From an uncultured Lachnospiraceae bacterium (GTDB lineage: Bacteria; Bacillota; Clostridia; Lachnospirales; Lachnospiraceae), in NCBI GenBank assembly GCA_910587955.1, contig CAJUNN010000002.1, forward strand, positions 62,001-126,000: 64,000 bases of DNA. The letters run 5' to 3'. The notes under the pieces are model-generated. The model worked only from the letters and a program-made list of their open reading frames with translations, had not been told where the DNA came from and ran no database searches. A program made the position numbers and the translations under genes. This document shows positions 33,325 to 43,914 of the stretch, piece by piece (position 1 is the first letter of the stretch; each line of letters opens with the position of its first letter).

Positions 33325-34641
33325 CTAATCGTTCAAAAAACCTTTGTAATAGCGAACCGCCATCTGCGACTCAATCTGCTTCAAAGTCTCCAGCACAACG
33401 CCTACCACGATGATAATCGATGTTCCTCCGAAGGAAACGTTGGCGCCGAACACTCCGTTGAAGAAGATGGGTACTACACAGACGATAATGAGGCCGATCG
33501 CTCCGACAAAAATAATGTAGTTGAGAATCTTTGTCAAATATTCGGTTGTAGGCCGTCCCGGACGGATACCCGGAACAAAACCGCCCTGCTTCTTCATGTT
33601 ATCTGCAATCTCCATCGGATTGAAGGTGATGGAGGTATAGAAATAAGCGAAGAAAACTACCAGCAGGATATAGAGCAGCAGTCCAAGACTGTACACCGGC
33701 TCTTTGGGATTGCACCAGCTCCCGGAACTCAAGCCCCGGAGAATCTTGCTCCAAATTCCCGTTCCGCCGCCATTTCCAATCAAAGCTGCTATAATACCCG
33801 GAAATGACATCAGGGAGGAGGCAAAGATAACCGGAATTACGCCGGCCGTATTGACCTTCATAGGAATGTGCGTACTCTGTCCGCCCACAACCTTTCTTCC
33901 CTGAAGCTTTTTGCTGTACTGTACGGGGATCCTTCTCTCGCCGTCCTGCAGAATAATAACAAAGACAACTGTTACCAGAATCACCGCCAGAATAATCACC
34001 GCCGCCAGTGCTCCTTTGGCTACACTTTTGTTCTTCATAAACATCTCATAGAGCCTGACAAAATCGTCCGGCATCCGGGATACGATGTTGATCAAAAGCA
34101 CGATAGAAATTCCGTTTCCCACGCCGTTCTGGGTGATTCTCTCACCAATCCACATGAGAAACGCGCTTCCTGCGGTGAGCGCCGCTACAACCACGGCCAT
34201 GTTATACCAAGTTGCATTTTCCAGAAGTCCCTGCCCGCCGAAGCCGATGGTCATAGCCGAACCCTCAACCAAGGCCAGCACAACTGTCACATAACGGGTA
34301 ATCGTCTGGATTTTTTTTCTTCCGTCCTCACCATCCTTCTGCATTTCTTCCAGCTTGGGAATGGCAATGGTCAGAAGCTGCATAATGATGGAAGATGTGA
34401 TATACGGGTTGATACCTAACGCAAATAAGGACATGCTGGCAAGCGAACCGCCGGTAAACGCATCAATGAGATTGAATGCGTCCCCGGTCTGATTGGCCAG
34501 CCACTCTGCCAGAAAAGTTCTGTTCACTCCCGGTACCGGGAGGATAGAGCCAAAGCGGATCACAATCAGCATCAGAAAGGTGTAAAACAGCTTCTGACGG
34601 ATTTCCTTGATTTTAAATGCGTTCTGTAATGTTTTAAACAT
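33325..34641 (-). CDS. secY: Protein translocase subunit SecY
   Basis: 438 residues with ten expected membrane spans. Family stretches: FGSILPVPGVNRTFL, NPYITSSIIMQLLTIAIP, QDGERRIPVQYSKKLQGR, and the C-terminal ETLKQIESQMAVRYYKGFL. It forms the protein-conducting channel with SecE and SecG. Its ATG overlaps the rplO stop by one base (TAATG). Confidence 0.98.
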   Translation of the reverse strand: MFKTLQNAFKIKEIRQKLFYTFLMLIVIRFGSILPVPGVNRTFLAEWLANQTGDAFNLIDAFTGGSLASMSLFALGINPYITSSIIMQLLTIAIPKLEEMQKDGEDGRKKIQTITRYVTVVLALVEGSAMTIGFGGQGLLENATWYNMAVVVAALTAGSAFLMWIGERITQNGVGNGISIVLLINIVSRMPDDFVRLYEMFMKNKSVAKGALAAVIILAVILVTVVFVIILQDGERRIPVQYSKKLQGRKVVGGQSTHIPMKVNTAGVIPVIFASSLMSFPGIIAALIGNGGGTGIWSKILRGLSSGSWCNPKEPVYSLGLLLYILLVVFFAYFYTSITFNPMEIADNMKKQGGFVPGIRPGRPTTEYLTKILNYIIFVGAIGLIIVCVVPIFFNGVFGANVSFGGTSIIIVVGVVLETLKQIESQMAVRYYKGFLND

Positions 34642-35081
34642 TAAATCACCTCTGCTTTTCCACCAAGAGCCTCGATTTTGGCCTTTGCACCCTCAGAGAA
34701 AGCATTCGCCTGAACAGTCAGCTTCTTCGTAAGTTCTCCGTTTCCAAGAATCTTCACTCCGTCCCGCGGATTCTTCACGATGCCCTGCTCCAGCAGTGTC
34801 TCCACAGAGACAACCGCGTCATTTTCAAATACTTCCAGAGCGCTTACATTGATTCCAACGATAACCTTGGAATTTCTGTTTGTAAAGCCTCTCTTCGGAA
34901 GTCTTCTGTATAACGGCATCTGACCGCCTTCAAAGCCGGGCCTCGGCGCTCCGGAACGTGCCTTCTGACCCTTGTGTCCCTTGCCGGCTGTCTTACCATT
35001 TCCTGAACCATGTCCGCGGCCTCTTCTGAAATTACCGCTCTTTTTAGAGCCTTCCGCGTACTGCAAATTTGATAAGTCCAT
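34641..35081 (-). CDS. rplO: 50S ribosomal protein L15
   Basis: 146 residues from the ATG at 35081 (GGAGG upstream); three codons further upstream are also open. The family start [14 protein letters not shown] and the Gly/Arg-rich [26 protein letters not shown] are clear. The gene is coupled to secY. Confidence 0.98.
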   Translation of the reverse strand: MDLSNLQYAEGSKKSGNFRRGRGHGSGNGKTAGKGHKGQKARSGAPRPGFEGGQMPLYRRLPKRGFTNRNSKVIVGINVSALEVFENDAVVSVETLLEQGIVKNPRDGVKILGNGELTKKLTVQANAFSEGAKAKIEALGGKAEVI

Positions 35082-35108
35082 TCTAGTCACCTCCTGTTTC
35101 CGTATTAT

Positions 35109-35291
35109 TTATACCTCTTCTACCTTAACCAAATGTCTTACGTGCCAAATCATACCCCTGACTGCCTCATTGTCCGGCATTTCAACGGTCTTATGAAGCT
35201 TCCTAAGGCCAAGCGCCTCAACCGTTGCCTTCTGCTTGGGAACCGCGCCAATGGGAGATTTCACTAACGTAACCTTCAATTTATCTGCCAT
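35109..35291 (-). CDS. rpmD: 50S ribosomal protein L30
   Basis: 60 residues, standard length for the bacterial short form: KLKVTLVKSPIGAVPKQKATVEALGLRKLHKTVEMPDNEAVRGMIWHVRHLVKVEEV. It lies between rpsE and rplO, 12 and 27 bases from them. Confidence 0.97.
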   Translation of the reverse strand: MADKLKVTLVKSPIGAVPKQKATVEALGLRKLHKTVEMPDNEAVRGMIWHVRHLVKVEEV

Positions 35292-35303
35292 GTCTGTTTC
35301 CTC

Positions 35304-35813
35304 CTAGTTCATAATCTCTTCCACAGACTTGCCGCGGTTCTTTGCAACTTCTTCCGGAGTCTTCAGAGCTTTCAGTCCTGCGATGGTTGCAAGTACAACA
35401 TTCTGCTTGTTATTGGAGCCCAGAGACTTGGTACGGATATTCTTGATACCCGCCAGCTCCAGCACGCTACGTGCAGGGCCGCCTGCGATAACACCGGTAC
35501 CTTCCGGTGCTCTCTTCAGCAGTACGGAAGCGCTGCCGAACTTTCCGATGAAGTCGTGGGTTACACTGTTGTTCTCATCAATGGCCACATTGATCAGTTT
35601 CTTTACTGCATCCTCTTTGCCCTTGCGGATTGCTTCCGGAATCTCAGTCGCTTTTCCAAGGCCAGCGCCAACGTGTCCGTTGCCGTCACCGACAACTACC
35701 AAAGCGGTGAAACGCATGGTACGACCGCCCTTGACAGTCTTGCTTACACGCTTAATTGACACTACTTTATCAGTTAATTCTAACTGGCTTGCGTCGATAA
35801 TTTCATGTCTCAT
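35304..35813 (-). CDS. rpsE: 30S ribosomal protein S5
   Basis: 169 residues from the ATG at 35813 (GGAAGG before it); the frame is open upstream through rplR but S5 starts normally at RHEIID. The dsRNA-binding fold is marked by [42 protein letters not shown]5 acts in decoding accuracy and the mRNA entry helicase. Confidence 0.97.
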   Translation of the reverse strand: MRHEIIDASQLELTDKVVSIKRVSKTVKGGRTMRFTALVVVGDGNGHVGAGLGKATEIPEAIRKGKEDAVKKLINVAIDENNSVTHDFIGKFGSASVLLKRAPEGTGVIAGGPARSVLELAGIKNIRTKSLGSNNKQNVVLATIAGLKALKTPEEVAKNRGKSVEEIMN

Positions 35814-35832
35814 CTGTCTTTTCCTTCCTTTC

Positions 35833-36201
35833 CTAGAATTCCAATCCAGCCTCACGGGCTGCATCTGCCAATGCCTGGATCTTTCCCTGATATATGAAGC
35901 CGCCTCTGTCAAAGACCACAGACTTGATCCCTTTATCCAGGGCTTTCTGCGCAATCACTTTTCCAAGGTATGCTGCCGCATCAACGTTGTTTGTCTTCTC
36001 CAGCTCTGCCTTCACACCCTTCTCCAGAGTGGATGCAGCTACCAGAGTATTTCCGACTGTATCGTCAATAATTTGAGCATACATATGATTATTGCTTCTA
36101 AACACAGCCAAACGTGGTCTTTCAGCCGTACCGCTGAGATGATTACGTAATTTTCTATGCTTATTCACGCGAACTTCGCTTCTCGACTTTTTACTAACCA
36201 T
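35833..36201 (-). CDS. rplR: 50S ribosomal protein L18
   Basis: 122 residues, 5S rRNA-binding protein: basic N-terminus ([45 protein letters not shown]) and C-terminal [29 protein letters not shown]. Standard place between L6 and S5. Confidence 0.98.
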   Translation of the reverse strand: MVSKKSRSEVRVNKHRKLRNHLSGTAERPRLAVFRSNNHMYAQIIDDTVGNTLVAASTLEKGVKAELEKTNNVDAAAYLGKVIAQKALDKGIKSVVFDRGGFIYQGKIQALADAAREAGLEF

Positions 36202-36218
36202 TTTTATACTCTCCTTAT

Positions 36219-36758
36219 TTATTTCTTACCAGTCTTACCAACTTTACGCCGGATAACTTCATCAGCATACTTGATGCCCTTGCCCTTGTACGGTTCAGGT
36301 CTTCTCTTATCTCTGATTTCAGCCGCGTACTGGCCAACTTTCTCTTTGTCGATACCTTTTACAGTGATCTTATTACCTTCTACTACAGATTCAAGACCCT
36401 CCGGATCCTCCATCTCTACCGGATGGGAGTAACCCAGAGACAGGGTCAGCTTCTTGCCTGCTTTAGCAGCCTTATAGCCTACACCGTTCACCTCAAGAAC
36501 TTTCTGATATCCCTCGCTGACGCCTACTACCATGTTGTGAATCAGGGTTCTTGTCAGGCCGTGCAGGGATTTCATCTTCTTCAAATCATTCGGTCTTGCA
36601 ACAACTACATGACCGTCTTCCATCTTAATTTCCATTTCTGCGGGTAAAACTCTCTCCAGAGTACCCTTCGGACCTTTTACAGTCACTTTGTTGCCCTCTG
36701 CGATGTCTACGGTGACACCTGCAGGAATGGCAACCGGCAGTCTTCCGATACGTGACAT
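36219..36758 (-). CDS. rplF: 50S ribosomal protein L6
   Basis: 179 residues with the two related alpha/beta domains and the signature [26 protein letters not shown] C-terminus (here [16 protein letters not shown]). It lies near the sarcin-ricin loop of the 50S subunit. The 200-bp gap before it in the transcript carries repeat copy B and a hairpin with arms GAGAAACC and GGTTTCTC (36789-36810). Confidence 0.98.
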   Translation of the reverse strand: MSRIGRLPVAIPAGVTVDIAEGNKVTVKGPKGTLERVLPAEMEIKMEDGHVVVARPNDLKKMKSLHGLTRTLIHNMVVGVSEGYQKVLEVNGVGYKAAKAGKKLTLSLGYSHPVEMEDPEGLESVVEGNKITVKGIDKEKVGQYAAEIRDKRRPEPYKGKGIKYADEVIRRKVGKTGKK

Positions 36759-36837
36759 ACCAATTTTCCTCCTAAACTTAAATTTTCGGAGAAACCCTAT
36801 ACGGTTTCTCTGTTTTCAGTTCCGTTAAAATACTTAT

Positions 36838-36958
36838 GGAAACACCGTGGTCACTAAACTCAAACTGTGTCTCCGACTTGTTTTTGTTAAGTGTCCAGGT
36901 GGACTTTCACACTAAATTCGAGCCGCGCCTCAGGCTTGCCCTCATTAAGTGTTCAATG
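36838..36958 (-). repeat. Intergenic repeat family, copy B (121 bp)
   Basis: It begins right after the rpsH stop on the minus strand with CATTGAACACTTA and ends GTTTAGTGACCACGGTGTTT plus CC. It shares both ends and the central TTAGTGTGAAAG and ACCTGGACACTTAAC blocks with copy A (29568-29689). Confidence 0.85.
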
Positions 36959-37366
36959 TCACCAAATAAATGCCAGCACTTCTCCGCCAACGCCCTGCGC
37001 GCGCGCCTCTTTGTCGGTGATCACGCCCTTGTTGGTAGAAATGATTGCGATGCCCAGTCCGCCCAGTACCTTCGGCAGTTCTTCTTTGTTTGCGTACACG
37101 CGAAGGCCCGGTTTGGAAATTCTCTTCAGGCCGGAGATAATCTTCTCATTCTTATCCTTTCCGTACTTTAAGGTAATACGGATGGTCTTGAAATTTCCGT
37201 CTTCCACCAGATCGTATTTTGCAATGTATCCCTCATCTACCAGGATGTTTGCAATCGCGATTTTCATCTTGGAAGCAGGTACGTCAACTGTATCATGTTT
37301 AGCGGTATTTGCGTTACGGATTCTTGTAAGCATATCCGCGATCGGATCGTTCGTTGTCAATGCCAT
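36959..37366 (-). CDS. rpsH: 30S ribosomal protein S8
   Basis: 135 residues: [30 protein letters not shown] at the start and the C-terminal rRNA-binding [34 protein letters not shown]. Binds 16S rRNA helix 21. GGAGG precedes the ATG. The stop codon touches repeat copy B. Confidence 0.98.
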   Translation of the reverse strand: MALTTNDPIADMLTRIRNANTAKHDTVDVPASKMKIAIANILVDEGYIAKYDLVEDGNFKTIRITLKYGKDKNEKIISGLKRISKPGLRVYANKEELPKVLGGLGIAIISTNKGVITDKEARAQGVGGEVLAFIW

Positions 37367-37380
37367 TACTATTGCCTCCT

Positions 37381-37566
37381 TTACCAGCTTGCTTTCTTAA
37401 CGCCAGGGATCTGTCCTTTATATGCTAACTCACGGAAGCAAATTCTGCAGATTCCGTATTTTCTCAGATATGCGTGCGGACGACCGCAAATTCTGCAGCG
37501 GTTGTACTCTCTCACAGAGAATTTCTGTTTCCGCTGCTGCTTGATTTTCATTGCTGTCTTAGCCAT
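37381..37566 (-). CDS. rpsN: 30S ribosomal protein S14, zinc type
   Basis: 61 residues with zinc ligands C24, C27, C40 and C43, the short zinc-binding form (also called S14 type Z). The sequence ends in the usual [11 protein letters not shown]. It is located between rplE and rpsH as usual. Confidence 0.98.
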   Translation of the reverse strand: MAKTAMKIKQQRKQKFSVREYNRCRICGRPHAYLRKYGICRICFRELAYKGQIPGVKKASW

Positions 37567-37584
37567 GAAATTTCCCTCCTATAA

Positions 37585-38124
37585 CTATTTTGTAAACGGC
37601 ATATTGAATAATGTCAGTAATTCACGGGCTTCCTCGTCGGTCTTGGCGGTTGTTACAAAAATAACATCCATACCTCTCACCTTGTCTACTTTGTCGTATT
37701 CAATTTCAGGGAAAATCAACTGTTCCTTGATACCAAGCGCATAGTTGCCTCTTCCGTCAAACGCGTCCGGCTTTACTCCCCGGAAGTCACGTACACGGGG
37801 CAGCGCCAGGTTAATCAGACGATCCGCAAACTCATACATCTTCTCGCCGCGCAGGGTTACTTTGCAGCCGATTGCCATACCCTCTCTGATTTTGAAGTTG
37901 GCAATGGAGTTCTTCGCTCTTGTCAGAACGGCTTTCTGGCCCGTGATGATCTCCAGATCCTTCACTGCGGATTCCAATACCTTCGCATTGTCCTTCGCTT
38001 CGCCAACGCCCATGTTCACCACAATCTTGTCAAGCTTCGGAACTTCCATAATGTTCTTGTATCCAAATTTTTTCATCATTGCGTCTACGATTTCATTCGT
38101 ATACTTTTCTTTCAGTCTACTCAA
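37585..38124 (-). CDS. rplE: 50S ribosomal protein L5
   Basis: 179 residues. [41 protein letters not shown] and [36 protein letters not shown] are family stretches. It binds 5S rRNA in the central protuberance and contacts the P-site tRNA. Confidence 0.98.
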   Translation of the reverse strand: MSRLKEKYTNEIVDAMMKKFGYKNIMEVPKLDKIVVNMGVGEAKDNAKVLESAVKDLEIITGQKAVLTRAKNSIANFKIREGMAIGCKVTLRGEKMYEFADRLINLALPRVRDFRGVKPDAFDGRGNYALGIKEQLIFPEIEYDKVDKVRGMDVIFVTTAKTDEEARELLTLFNMPFTK

Positions 38125-38147
38125 CTTCTGCGACCTCCTTCCCCAGA

Positions 38148-38459
38148 TTAATCAATCACTTCACCAGTTGCTTTTGCGTAACGGACTTTCTTGTCGCCCT
38201 CCATCTTGAAACCGACCCTTGTGGTCTTGCCTTTCAGGCTGTACATCACGTTGGACAGGTCGATGGGAGCTTCCTGATGAATGATTCCGCCGTTCTGGTT
38301 TGCCATGGAAGGTTTCGTGTGCTTCGTAACCACGTTCACACCCTCTACGATAACCGTATTCTTTTTATGATTGACGGCAATAACCTTGCCCTCTTTATCC
38401 TTGTCTGCCCCGGCGATCACCTTTACCGTGTCGCCCTTCTTAATCTTCACTGTTGACAT
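38148..38459 (-). CDS. rplX: 50S ribosomal protein L24
   Basis: 103 residues with an N-terminal KOW motif ([45 protein letters not shown]). It initiates 50S assembly and lies near the exit tunnel. Standard length. Confidence 0.98.
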   Translation of the reverse strand: MSTVKIKKGDTVKVIAGADKDKEGKVIAVNHKKNTVIVEGVNVVTKHTKPSMANQNGGIIHQEAPIDLSNVMYSLKGKTTRVGFKMEGDKKVRYAKATGEVID

Positions 38460-38470
38460 CTGGCACCCTC

Positions 38471-38839
38471 CTATAATACTTCCGGAGCAAGTGAAACAAT
38501 CTTCATAAATTGTTTTTCACGAAGCTCTCTCGCTACTGGCCCAAAAATACGTGTTCCTCTCGGATTCTTGTCGTCCTTGATGATAACAGCTGCATTTTCG
38601 TCAAATTTAATATAAGAACCGTCTTTCCGACGAGCGCCCTTTACTGTGCGGACTACTACGGCCTTTACCACGTCGCCCTTTTTAACAACTCCGCCTGGTG
38701 TTGCATCTTTAACGCTGGCAACGATGATGTCTCCGATACCCGCATATCTTCTGGTAGAACCGCCCAATACGCGGATGCAGAGCAATTCCTTTGCCCCGGT
38801 GTTGTCGGCAACTTTCAGTCTGGTTTCCTGTTGTACCAT
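38471..38839 (-). CDS. rplN: 50S ribosomal protein L14
   Basis: 122 residues, the invariant length: [27 protein letters not shown] at the start and [28 protein letters not shown] at the end. It forms an inter-subunit bridge. Confidence 0.98.
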   Translation of the reverse strand: MVQQETRLKVADNTGAKELLCIRVLGGSTRRYAGIGDIIVASVKDATPGGVVKKGDVVKAVVVRTVKGARRKDGSYIKFDENAAVIIKDDKNPRGTRIFGPVARELREKQFMKIVSLAPEVL

Positions 38840-38878
38840 GCCGGTAACCTCCTTACCTCTTAATTTGCTTGATTTTTA

Positions 38879-38934
38879 GCATACAGGCATACCCGAAAGG
38901 TATTACGCATACAGGTATACCCGAAGGGTATTAT
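38879..38934. repeat. 28-bp tandem repeat between rpsQ and rplN
   Basis: Two 28-bp units (38879-38906, 38907-38934) differ at three positions. Each contains a short hairpin, ATACC-loop-GGTAT. They fill most of the 96-bp gap between the rpsQ stop and the rplN start. Confidence 0.85.
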
Positions 38935-38935
38935 T

Positions 38936-39190
38936 TTATTTCGCTTTCTCCATGATTTCAACAAGTCTCCATCTCTTGTCCTTGGACAGAGGCCTTGTCT
39001 CCATAACCTTTACGGTGTCACCCTCGTGGCACTCATTGTTCTCGTCGTGCGCTTTCAGCTTATAAGTATTCTTTACGATTTTCTTGTAAAGGGGATGTTT
39101 TACGTGATCCTCCACTGCAACAACGATGGTCTTATCCATTTTATCGCTTACAACTTTGCCTACACGCGTTTTTCTTAAATTTCTTTCCAC
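38936..39190 (-). CDS. rpsQ: 30S ribosomal protein S17
   Basis: 84 residues, OB-fold: [51 protein letters not shown]. Binds the 5' domain of 16S rRNA. It follows rpmC by 21 bases. Confidence 0.98.
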   Translation of the reverse strand: MERNLRKTRVGKVVSDKMDKTIVVAVEDHVKHPLYKKIVKNTYKLKAHDENNECHEGDTVKVMETRPLSKDKRWRLVEIMEKAK

Positions 39191-39211
39191 AACAATTCTC
39201 CTTCCGCGATA

Positions 39212-39424
39212 TTATGCGTTCGCCTTCTGCGCGATAACAGTCTGAATTCTGGCAATGTTCTTGCGAACTTCCTTAATCCGGCTTGTGTTATCCAACTGAT
39301 TTGTTGCATTCTGGAATCTCAGGTTGAAAAGTTCCTTTTTCGCAGCTACTAATTCTTCATGTAACTCTGCAGCAGATTTTCCCCTTAATTCTTCTACATA
39401 TTTATTAATTTTCACTGTTATCAC
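39212..39424 (-). CDS. rpmC: 50S ribosomal protein L29
   Basis: 70 residues, two-helix coiled protein with the signature [34 protein letters not shown]. It sits at the tunnel exit where the signal recognition particle docks. Its start overlaps the 3' end of rplP by 20 bases. Confidence 0.98.
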   Translation of the reverse strand: MITVKINKYVEELRGKSAAELHEELVAAKKELFNLRFQNATNQLDNTSRIKEVRKNIARIQTVIAQKANA

Positions 39425-39842
39425 CGCCTTCTAAGTCTGCTTTCGAAACGATCTTACACTTGCAGGGCAGTTTGTGCATTGCAAGACGGAGCGCTTCTCT
39501 GGCTGTTTCTTCAGGTACACCAGCGACTTCGAACATTACTCGGCCTGGCTTTACGACTGCTACCCAGTACTCCAGGGTTCCTTTACCGGAACCCATACGG
39601 GTTTCAGCCGGTTTCGCAGTTACGGGTTTGTCCGGGAAAATCTTGATCCAGACTTTACCGCCACGCTTCATATAACGGGTCATGGCAACACGGGCTGCCT
39701 CAATCTGATTCGATTTAATCCAGCAGGGTTCTGTAGCCACAAGACCAAACTCACCCATGGTAATCTTGTTTCCTCTCAGAGCCTTGCCGGCCATGGAGCC
39801 ACGGAATTGTTTACGACGCTTTACTCTCTTCGGCATTAACAT
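39405..39842 (-). CDS. rplP: 50S ribosomal protein L16
   Basis: 145 residues: [25 protein letters not shown] (standard start) and [35 protein letters not shown]. Helps shape the A-site tRNA-binding region. It overlaps rpsC by one base (TAATG) and rpmC by 20. Confidence 0.98.
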   Translation of the reverse strand: MLMPKRVKRRKQFRGSMAGKALRGNKITMGEFGLVATEPCWIKSNQIEAARVAMTRYMKRGGKVWIKIFPDKPVTAKPAETRMGSGKGTLEYWVAVVKPGRVMFEVAGVPEETAREALRLAMHKLPCKCKIVSKADLEGGDNSEN

Positions 39843-40498
39843 TATTTATCGCTCCCTTCCTTGTTTCCTTTCGTCGGAAGTATCTCGCCCTTGTAGATCC
39901 ACACCTTAACGCCAATCTTGCCGTAGGTGGTATCTGCCTCTGCGAATCCATAGTCAATATCTGCTCTCAGTGTCTGCAGCGGAATGGTTCCATCGCTGTA
40001 GAATTCCGTACGAGCCATATCGGCTCCGCCAACACGGCCTGCTACGGCCGTCTTGATTCCCTTTGCGCCTGCCTTCATGGTTCTGGACATGGTGGACTTC
40101 ATGGCGCGGCGGAAGGATACACGGTTCTCCAGCTGAAGCGCGATGTTCTCGGCAACCAGCTGTGCATCCCGGTCCGGTCTCTTAATCTCTTTAATGTCGA
40201 CAATGAGCTTCTTGTCCGTATACTGTGCAAGCTCTGCCTTTACCTTCTCAATCTCGGAACCGCCCTTGCCGATAACAACGCCCGGCTTCGCGGTGTAGAT
40301 GATAACCTTCACTCTGTCGGAAGCACGCTCAATCTCAATCCTGGATACTCCCGCATTGTACAGTTTCTTCTTCAGGAATTTGCGGATGCTGTAATCCTCC
40401 ACAAGATAGTCAGCGAAGGAATCTTCTGCATACCATCTGGAATCCCAATCTTTAATAACGCCGACTCTGAGGCCGTGCGGATTAACTTTCTGTCCCAT
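39842..40498 (-). CDS. rpsC: 30S ribosomal protein S3
   Basis: 218 residues. The KH domain has [25 protein letters not shown] (VIGKGG motif about 75-80), followed by the C-terminal domain with [53 protein letters not shown]. It is part of the mRNA entry channel. Confidence 0.98.
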   Translation of the reverse strand: MGQKVNPHGLRVGVIKDWDSRWYAEDSFADYLVEDYSIRKFLKKKLYNAGVSRIEIERASDRVKVIIYTAKPGVVIGKGGSEIEKVKAELAQYTDKKLIVDIKEIKRPDRDAQLVAENIALQLENRVSFRRAMKSTMSRTMKAGAKGIKTAVAGRVGGADMARTEFYSDGTIPLQTLRADIDYGFAEADTTYGKIGVKVWIYKGEILPTKGNKEGSDK

Positions 40499-40509
40499 GC
40501 TTTAACCTC

Positions 40510-40914
40510 CTATCTCTCATCAAGCACGATTGTGATGTGGCTCATTCTCTTCTCGATTCTGTATGCCCTTCCCTGGGCTCTCGGCCTGATTCTCTTCATC
40601 GTGGGTCCTTTGTTTGCGTAGCACTCCGCCACGTAAAGATTGTTCGGATTCGGGTATTTCTCAGGATCAATGCTGTACAGATACTCTGCATTTGCACGCG
40701 CTGATTTCAGCAGTTTCTCAATCAAAGTGGATGCATATCTGGGATTGTAGGTCACAATACCAAGGGCCGTTTCCACGTCCTTGCCGCGGATGGCATCCAA
40801 TACAAAACATGCCTTCTGGACGGATACACGTGCATAGGACAGCTTTGCTGACGGCCGGGTATCCTTCTTGGCATTTCTCTCTCTCTTAATCTGACTTCTA
40901 TGTCCTTTAGCCAT
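40510..40914 (-). CDS. rplV: 50S ribosomal protein L22
   Basis: 134 residues. The N-terminus is slightly longer and basic (KGHRSQIKRERNAKKDTRPSAKLSYARVSVQKACFVLDAIRGK). The C-terminal hairpin, GPTMKRIRPRAQGRAYRIEKRMSHITIVLDE, reaches the exit tunnel near the macrolide site. Confidence 0.98.
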   Translation of the reverse strand: MAKGHRSQIKRERNAKKDTRPSAKLSYARVSVQKACFVLDAIRGKDVETALGIVTYNPRYASTLIEKLLKSARANAEYLYSIDPEKYPNPNNLYVAECYANKGPTMKRIRPRAQGRAYRIEKRMSHITIVLDER

Positions 40915-40947
40915 TAGAGTCGTCTCCTTTCAAAAAGTATTGCGCAA

Positions 40948-41226
40948 CTAACGTCTTGATTTCTTCTCGTCTTTTCCGTGTCCCCGGTAGGTTCTGGTGG
41001 GAACAAACTCTCCCAGCTTGTGTCCGACCATATCCTCTGTGATATATACGGGTACGTGTCTTCTTCCGTCGTGAACTGCGATTGTATGACCAACCATCTG
41101 CGGGAAGATTGTGGAGCGGCGGGACCAGGTTTTAATCACCGATTTCTCACCTGCTTCGTTCATCGCATTTACTTTTTTCAGCAAACTCTCATCTGCAAAT
41201 GGTCCTTTTTTTAATGAGCGAGCCAT
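40948..41226 (-). CDS. rpsS: 30S ribosomal protein S19
   Basis: 92 residues: [18 protein letters not shown], then [54 protein letters not shown] 30S head protein that forms a complex with S13. Standard length. Confidence 0.98.
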   Translation of the reverse strand: MARSLKKGPFADESLLKKVNAMNEAGEKSVIKTWSRRSTIFPQMVGHTIAVHDGRRHVPVYITEDMVGHKLGEFVPTRTYRGHGKDEKKSRR

Positions 41227-41238
41227 GTGTATTCCTCC

Positions 41239-42081
41239 TTACTTGAATGTTCTACCGTCTCTTCTTCTTACGATCAACTTATTGGACTGCTTGTTCTTCT
41301 TCCTTGTCTTCAAACCAAGTGCAGGTTTGCCCCAGGGAGTACTCGGACCCGGACGGCCGATACCGGTCTTGCCCTCTCCACCGCCGTGGGGATGGTCGTT
41401 GGGGTTCATAACAGAACCGCGGACCGTGGGGCGGATGCCCATATGGCGCTTGCGTCCGGCCTTGCCGATGTTGATCAGGTTATGCTCTGCATTTCCCACA
41501 ACGCCGACCGTCGCTCTGCAATTCAAAGGAACCATTCTCATCTCGCCGGAGGGCAGACGAAGGGTCGCGTACTTGCCTTCCTTTGCCATCAGCTGTGCGC
41601 TGTTTCCTGCGGAACGAACCATCTGTCCGCCCTTGCCAGGATGCAGCTCGATGTTGTGTATCTGTGTACCTACCGGAATCTGAGCCAGGGGCAGGCAGTT
41701 TCCGATGCGCACCTCTGCCTCCGGTCCGTTCATTACCTTCATGCCGTCTTTCAGACCCTGGGGAGCCAAGATGTAAGACTTCTCGCCGTCTGCGTAGCAG
41801 ATAAGGGCGATGTTGGCTGTCCGGTTGGGATCGTACTCAATGCCGATTACGGTTGCCGGGATTCCGTCTTTCTTTCTCTTAAAATCAATCAGTCTGTATT
41901 TTCTTCTGGAGCCGCCTCCGCGGTGTCTCACTGTAATTTTACCCTGGTTGTTGCGGCCGGCGTTCTTGTTCAAGGAAACAAGCAGCGCCTTCTCCGGTTC
42001 CTTTTTGGTGATTTCGGAGAAATCGGAACCTGTCATATGTCTTCTGGAAGGTGTATATGGGTTATAGGTTTTAATTCCCAT
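41239..42081 (-). CDS. rplB: 50S ribosomal protein L2
   Basis: 280 residues. Key stretches are [28 protein letters not shown] and the C-terminal peptidyl-transferase-support segment [37 protein letters not shown]. Needed for subunit association. The gap before it in the transcript is 146 bp and holds dyad-rich sequence. Confidence 0.98.
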   Translation of the reverse strand: MGIKTYNPYTPSRRHMTGSDFSEITKKEPEKALLVSLNKNAGRNNQGKITVRHRGGGSRRKYRLIDFKRKKDGIPATVIGIEYDPNRTANIALICYADGEKSYILAPQGLKDGMKVMNGPEAEVRIGNCLPLAQIPVGTQIHNIELHPGKGGQMVRSAGNSAQLMAKEGKYATLRLPSGEMRMVPLNCRATVGVVGNAEHNLINIGKAGRKRHMGIRPTVRGSVMNPNDHPHGGGEGKTGIGRPGPSTPWGKPALGLKTRKKNKQSNKLIVRRRDGRTFK

Positions 42082-42227
42082 TACAATTCACTCCTTTCGT
42101 TTCTGCTTTATTATTTGTTGTCAGGCTTCTTTGCCTATATTTACTATTTAGCTCGGATGTTCGCTTTAGCGGGAACGTTCACTCAACTAAGCTCAAGACT
42201 TCGCCTCCGGCTCTGTTTGGCCTAATC
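42082..42227 (-). other. Dyad-rich gap between rplW and rplB
   Basis: 146 bp without a gene, long for this operon. On the minus strand it holds short palindromes (GAACGTTC, GCTTAG/CTAAGC-like arms, AGGCAAAGAAGCCT) and then the L2 Shine-Dalgarno AAAGGAG. It resembles the other decorated gaps of the cluster but does not match the 121-bp or 69-bp repeats. Confidence 0.45.
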
Positions 42228-42527
42228 TTATAACCCCTCGAAAATCTCGATATCTGCGCTCTCTGCGGTCAGCTGGACGATGGCTTTCTTGGTCTGCGCC
42301 GTCTTGCCGGTTACCATGCCGCGTCTCTTCTTCTTGCCGTCCAGATTCATGGTGTTGACGCTTTTCACCTTGGTTCCTGCAAACATTTTCTCAACAGCTT
42401 CCTTTACCTGAGACTTGGTTGCATCCGTATGAACCAGAAACGTGTATTTCTTTTCGCCCATAGCCGCCATGCTCTTCTCGGTGATGATCGGTTTCAGGAT
42501 GACATCATAATATTTCAAATCTGCCAT
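42228..42527 (-). CDS. rplW: 50S ribosomal protein L23
   Basis: 99 residues: [66 protein letters not shown] tunnel-exit protein that docks trigger factor and the signal recognition particle. It overlaps the rplD stop by one base. Confidence 0.98.
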   Translation of the reverse strand: MADLKYYDVILKPIITEKSMAAMGEKKYTFLVHTDATKSQVKEAVEKMFAGTKVKSVNTMNLDGKKKRRGMVTGKTAQTKKAIVQLTAESADIEIFEGL

Positions 42528-43147
42528 TATGCGTACACCTCCTCGATTGTTGCCACGGCGTCTTTGGTTACGATTACCGTGTTGTATTTCAGAATGTCAA
42601 ATACGTTGATGGTGTTTGTGAGAGCCGTCTTTACCGCAGGAATGTTTCTTGCGGACAGAACTACGTTTGCATCGTTCTCGTTCAGAACCACCAGCGCTTT
42701 CTCAACCTTCAGGTTCTTCATGGTATTCTGGAAATTCTTTGTCTTAATCTCGTCGAATTTGAGTTCGTCTACCACAATCAGCTTGTTCTCCAAAACTCTG
42801 GAAGTCAGAGCGGACTTCAGTGCCAGTCTCTTCTCCTTCTTGTTCAAGCGGATGGTGTAATCCCGCGGTGTGGGAGCAAATACCACTCCGCCGCCCGTCC
42901 ACTGGGGCGCTCTTGTTGAACCCTGTCTCGCATGGCCGGTTCCCTTCTGTCTCCAGGGCTTCTTTCCTCCGCCGGAAACTTCGGAACGGGTCTTGGCCTT
43001 CTGGGTTCCCTGACGCTTATTTGCAAGCTGTGCCACAACGGCCATGTGTACCAGGTGTTCATTCACTTCCACACCGAATACAGCATCGTTTAATTCCATT
43101 GTGCCAACTTCTTTTCCTTCCATATTGTAAACAGATACTGTTGCCAT
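42527..43147 (-). CDS. rplD: 50S ribosomal protein L4
   Basis: 206 residues. Contains the conserved tunnel loop [39 protein letters not shown]. In several bacteria L4 represses its own S10 operon through the leader mRNA; a 285-base leader is present upstream here (44233-44517), but its target site cannot be shown. Confidence 0.98.
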   Translation of the reverse strand: MATVSVYNMEGKEVGTMELNDAVFGVEVNEHLVHMAVVAQLANKRQGTQKAKTRSEVSGGGKKPWRQKGTGHARQGSTRAPQWTGGGVVFAPTPRDYTIRLNKKEKRLALKSALTSRVLENKLIVVDELKFDEIKTKNFQNTMKNLKVEKALVVLNENDANVVLSARNIPAVKTALTNTINVFDILKYNTVIVTKDAVATIEEVYA

Positions 43148-43173
43148 CTGTAATTCCTCCTTTCCGCTAAAGA

Positions 43174-43809
43174 TTATTTGCTAACCTTTACTGTTTCTTT
43201 AATTGTCACTAAAGATTTCCTGGGTCCCGGCACTGAGCCTTTCACCAGCAGCAGATTCTTCTCTGCATCTACCCGCACGATCTCAAGGTTCTGAACGGTA
43301 ATTTTCTTGTGACCCATCTGTCCGGGCATCTTCTTTCCCTTAAATACCTTGCTGGGGTCGGAACATGCGCCGTTGGAACCTGCGTGGCGGTGGAACTTGG
43401 AACCGTGAGCCATGGGTCCTCTGGACTGTCCGTGTCTCTTGATGGCGCCCTGGAAGCCCTTACCTTTGGAGATTGCAGTTGCGTCAATGTGATCGCCTGC
43501 CGCGAAGATATCCGCTTTGATCTCCTGTGCCGGAGCATAGTTCTCTGCGTCTTCCAGTTTCAGCTCCCGCACATATCTCTTATAGGAAACGCCGGCTTTC
43601 TCGAAGTGGCCCTTTAACGGCTTGTTCACCAGCTTCTCTCTCTTGTCAACGAAGCCTACCTGAACGGCACTGTAGCCGTCGTTCTCTACGGTTTTCACCT
43701 GGGTCACCACACAGGGGCCGGCCTGGAGCACCGTAACGGGAGTCAGAACTCCGTCTTCGTTGAAAATCTGTGTCATTCCAACTTTTGTTGCTAAAATAGC
43801 TTTCTTCAT
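43174..43809 (-). CDS. rplC: 50S ribosomal protein L3
   Basis: 211 residues from the ATG at 43809 (GGAGG before it); the longer open frame starting at 43902 has no family support. [33 protein letters not shown] and the loop [52 protein letters not shown] are typical; the loop reaches the peptidyl-transferase centre. Confidence 0.98.
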   Translation of the reverse strand: MKKAILATKVGMTQIFNEDGVLTPVTVLQAGPCVVTQVKTVENDGYSAVQVGFVDKREKLVNKPLKGHFEKAGVSYKRYVRELKLEDAENYAPAQEIKADIFAAGDHIDATAISKGKGFQGAIKRHGQSRGPMAHGSKFHRHAGSNGACSDPSKVFKGKKMPGQMGHKKITVQNLEIVRVDAEKNLLLVKGSVPGPRKSLVTIKETVKVSK

Positions 43810-43914
43810 TTCTTTTCCTCCTTTTTCTCTACAGCGGAACGCTTCCGTACCTTTCAGGTATCCTGCTGTGCCGGAAAACAGGCAGACAGGAGAAACGTTC
43901 ATTCTAGCTGAGGA

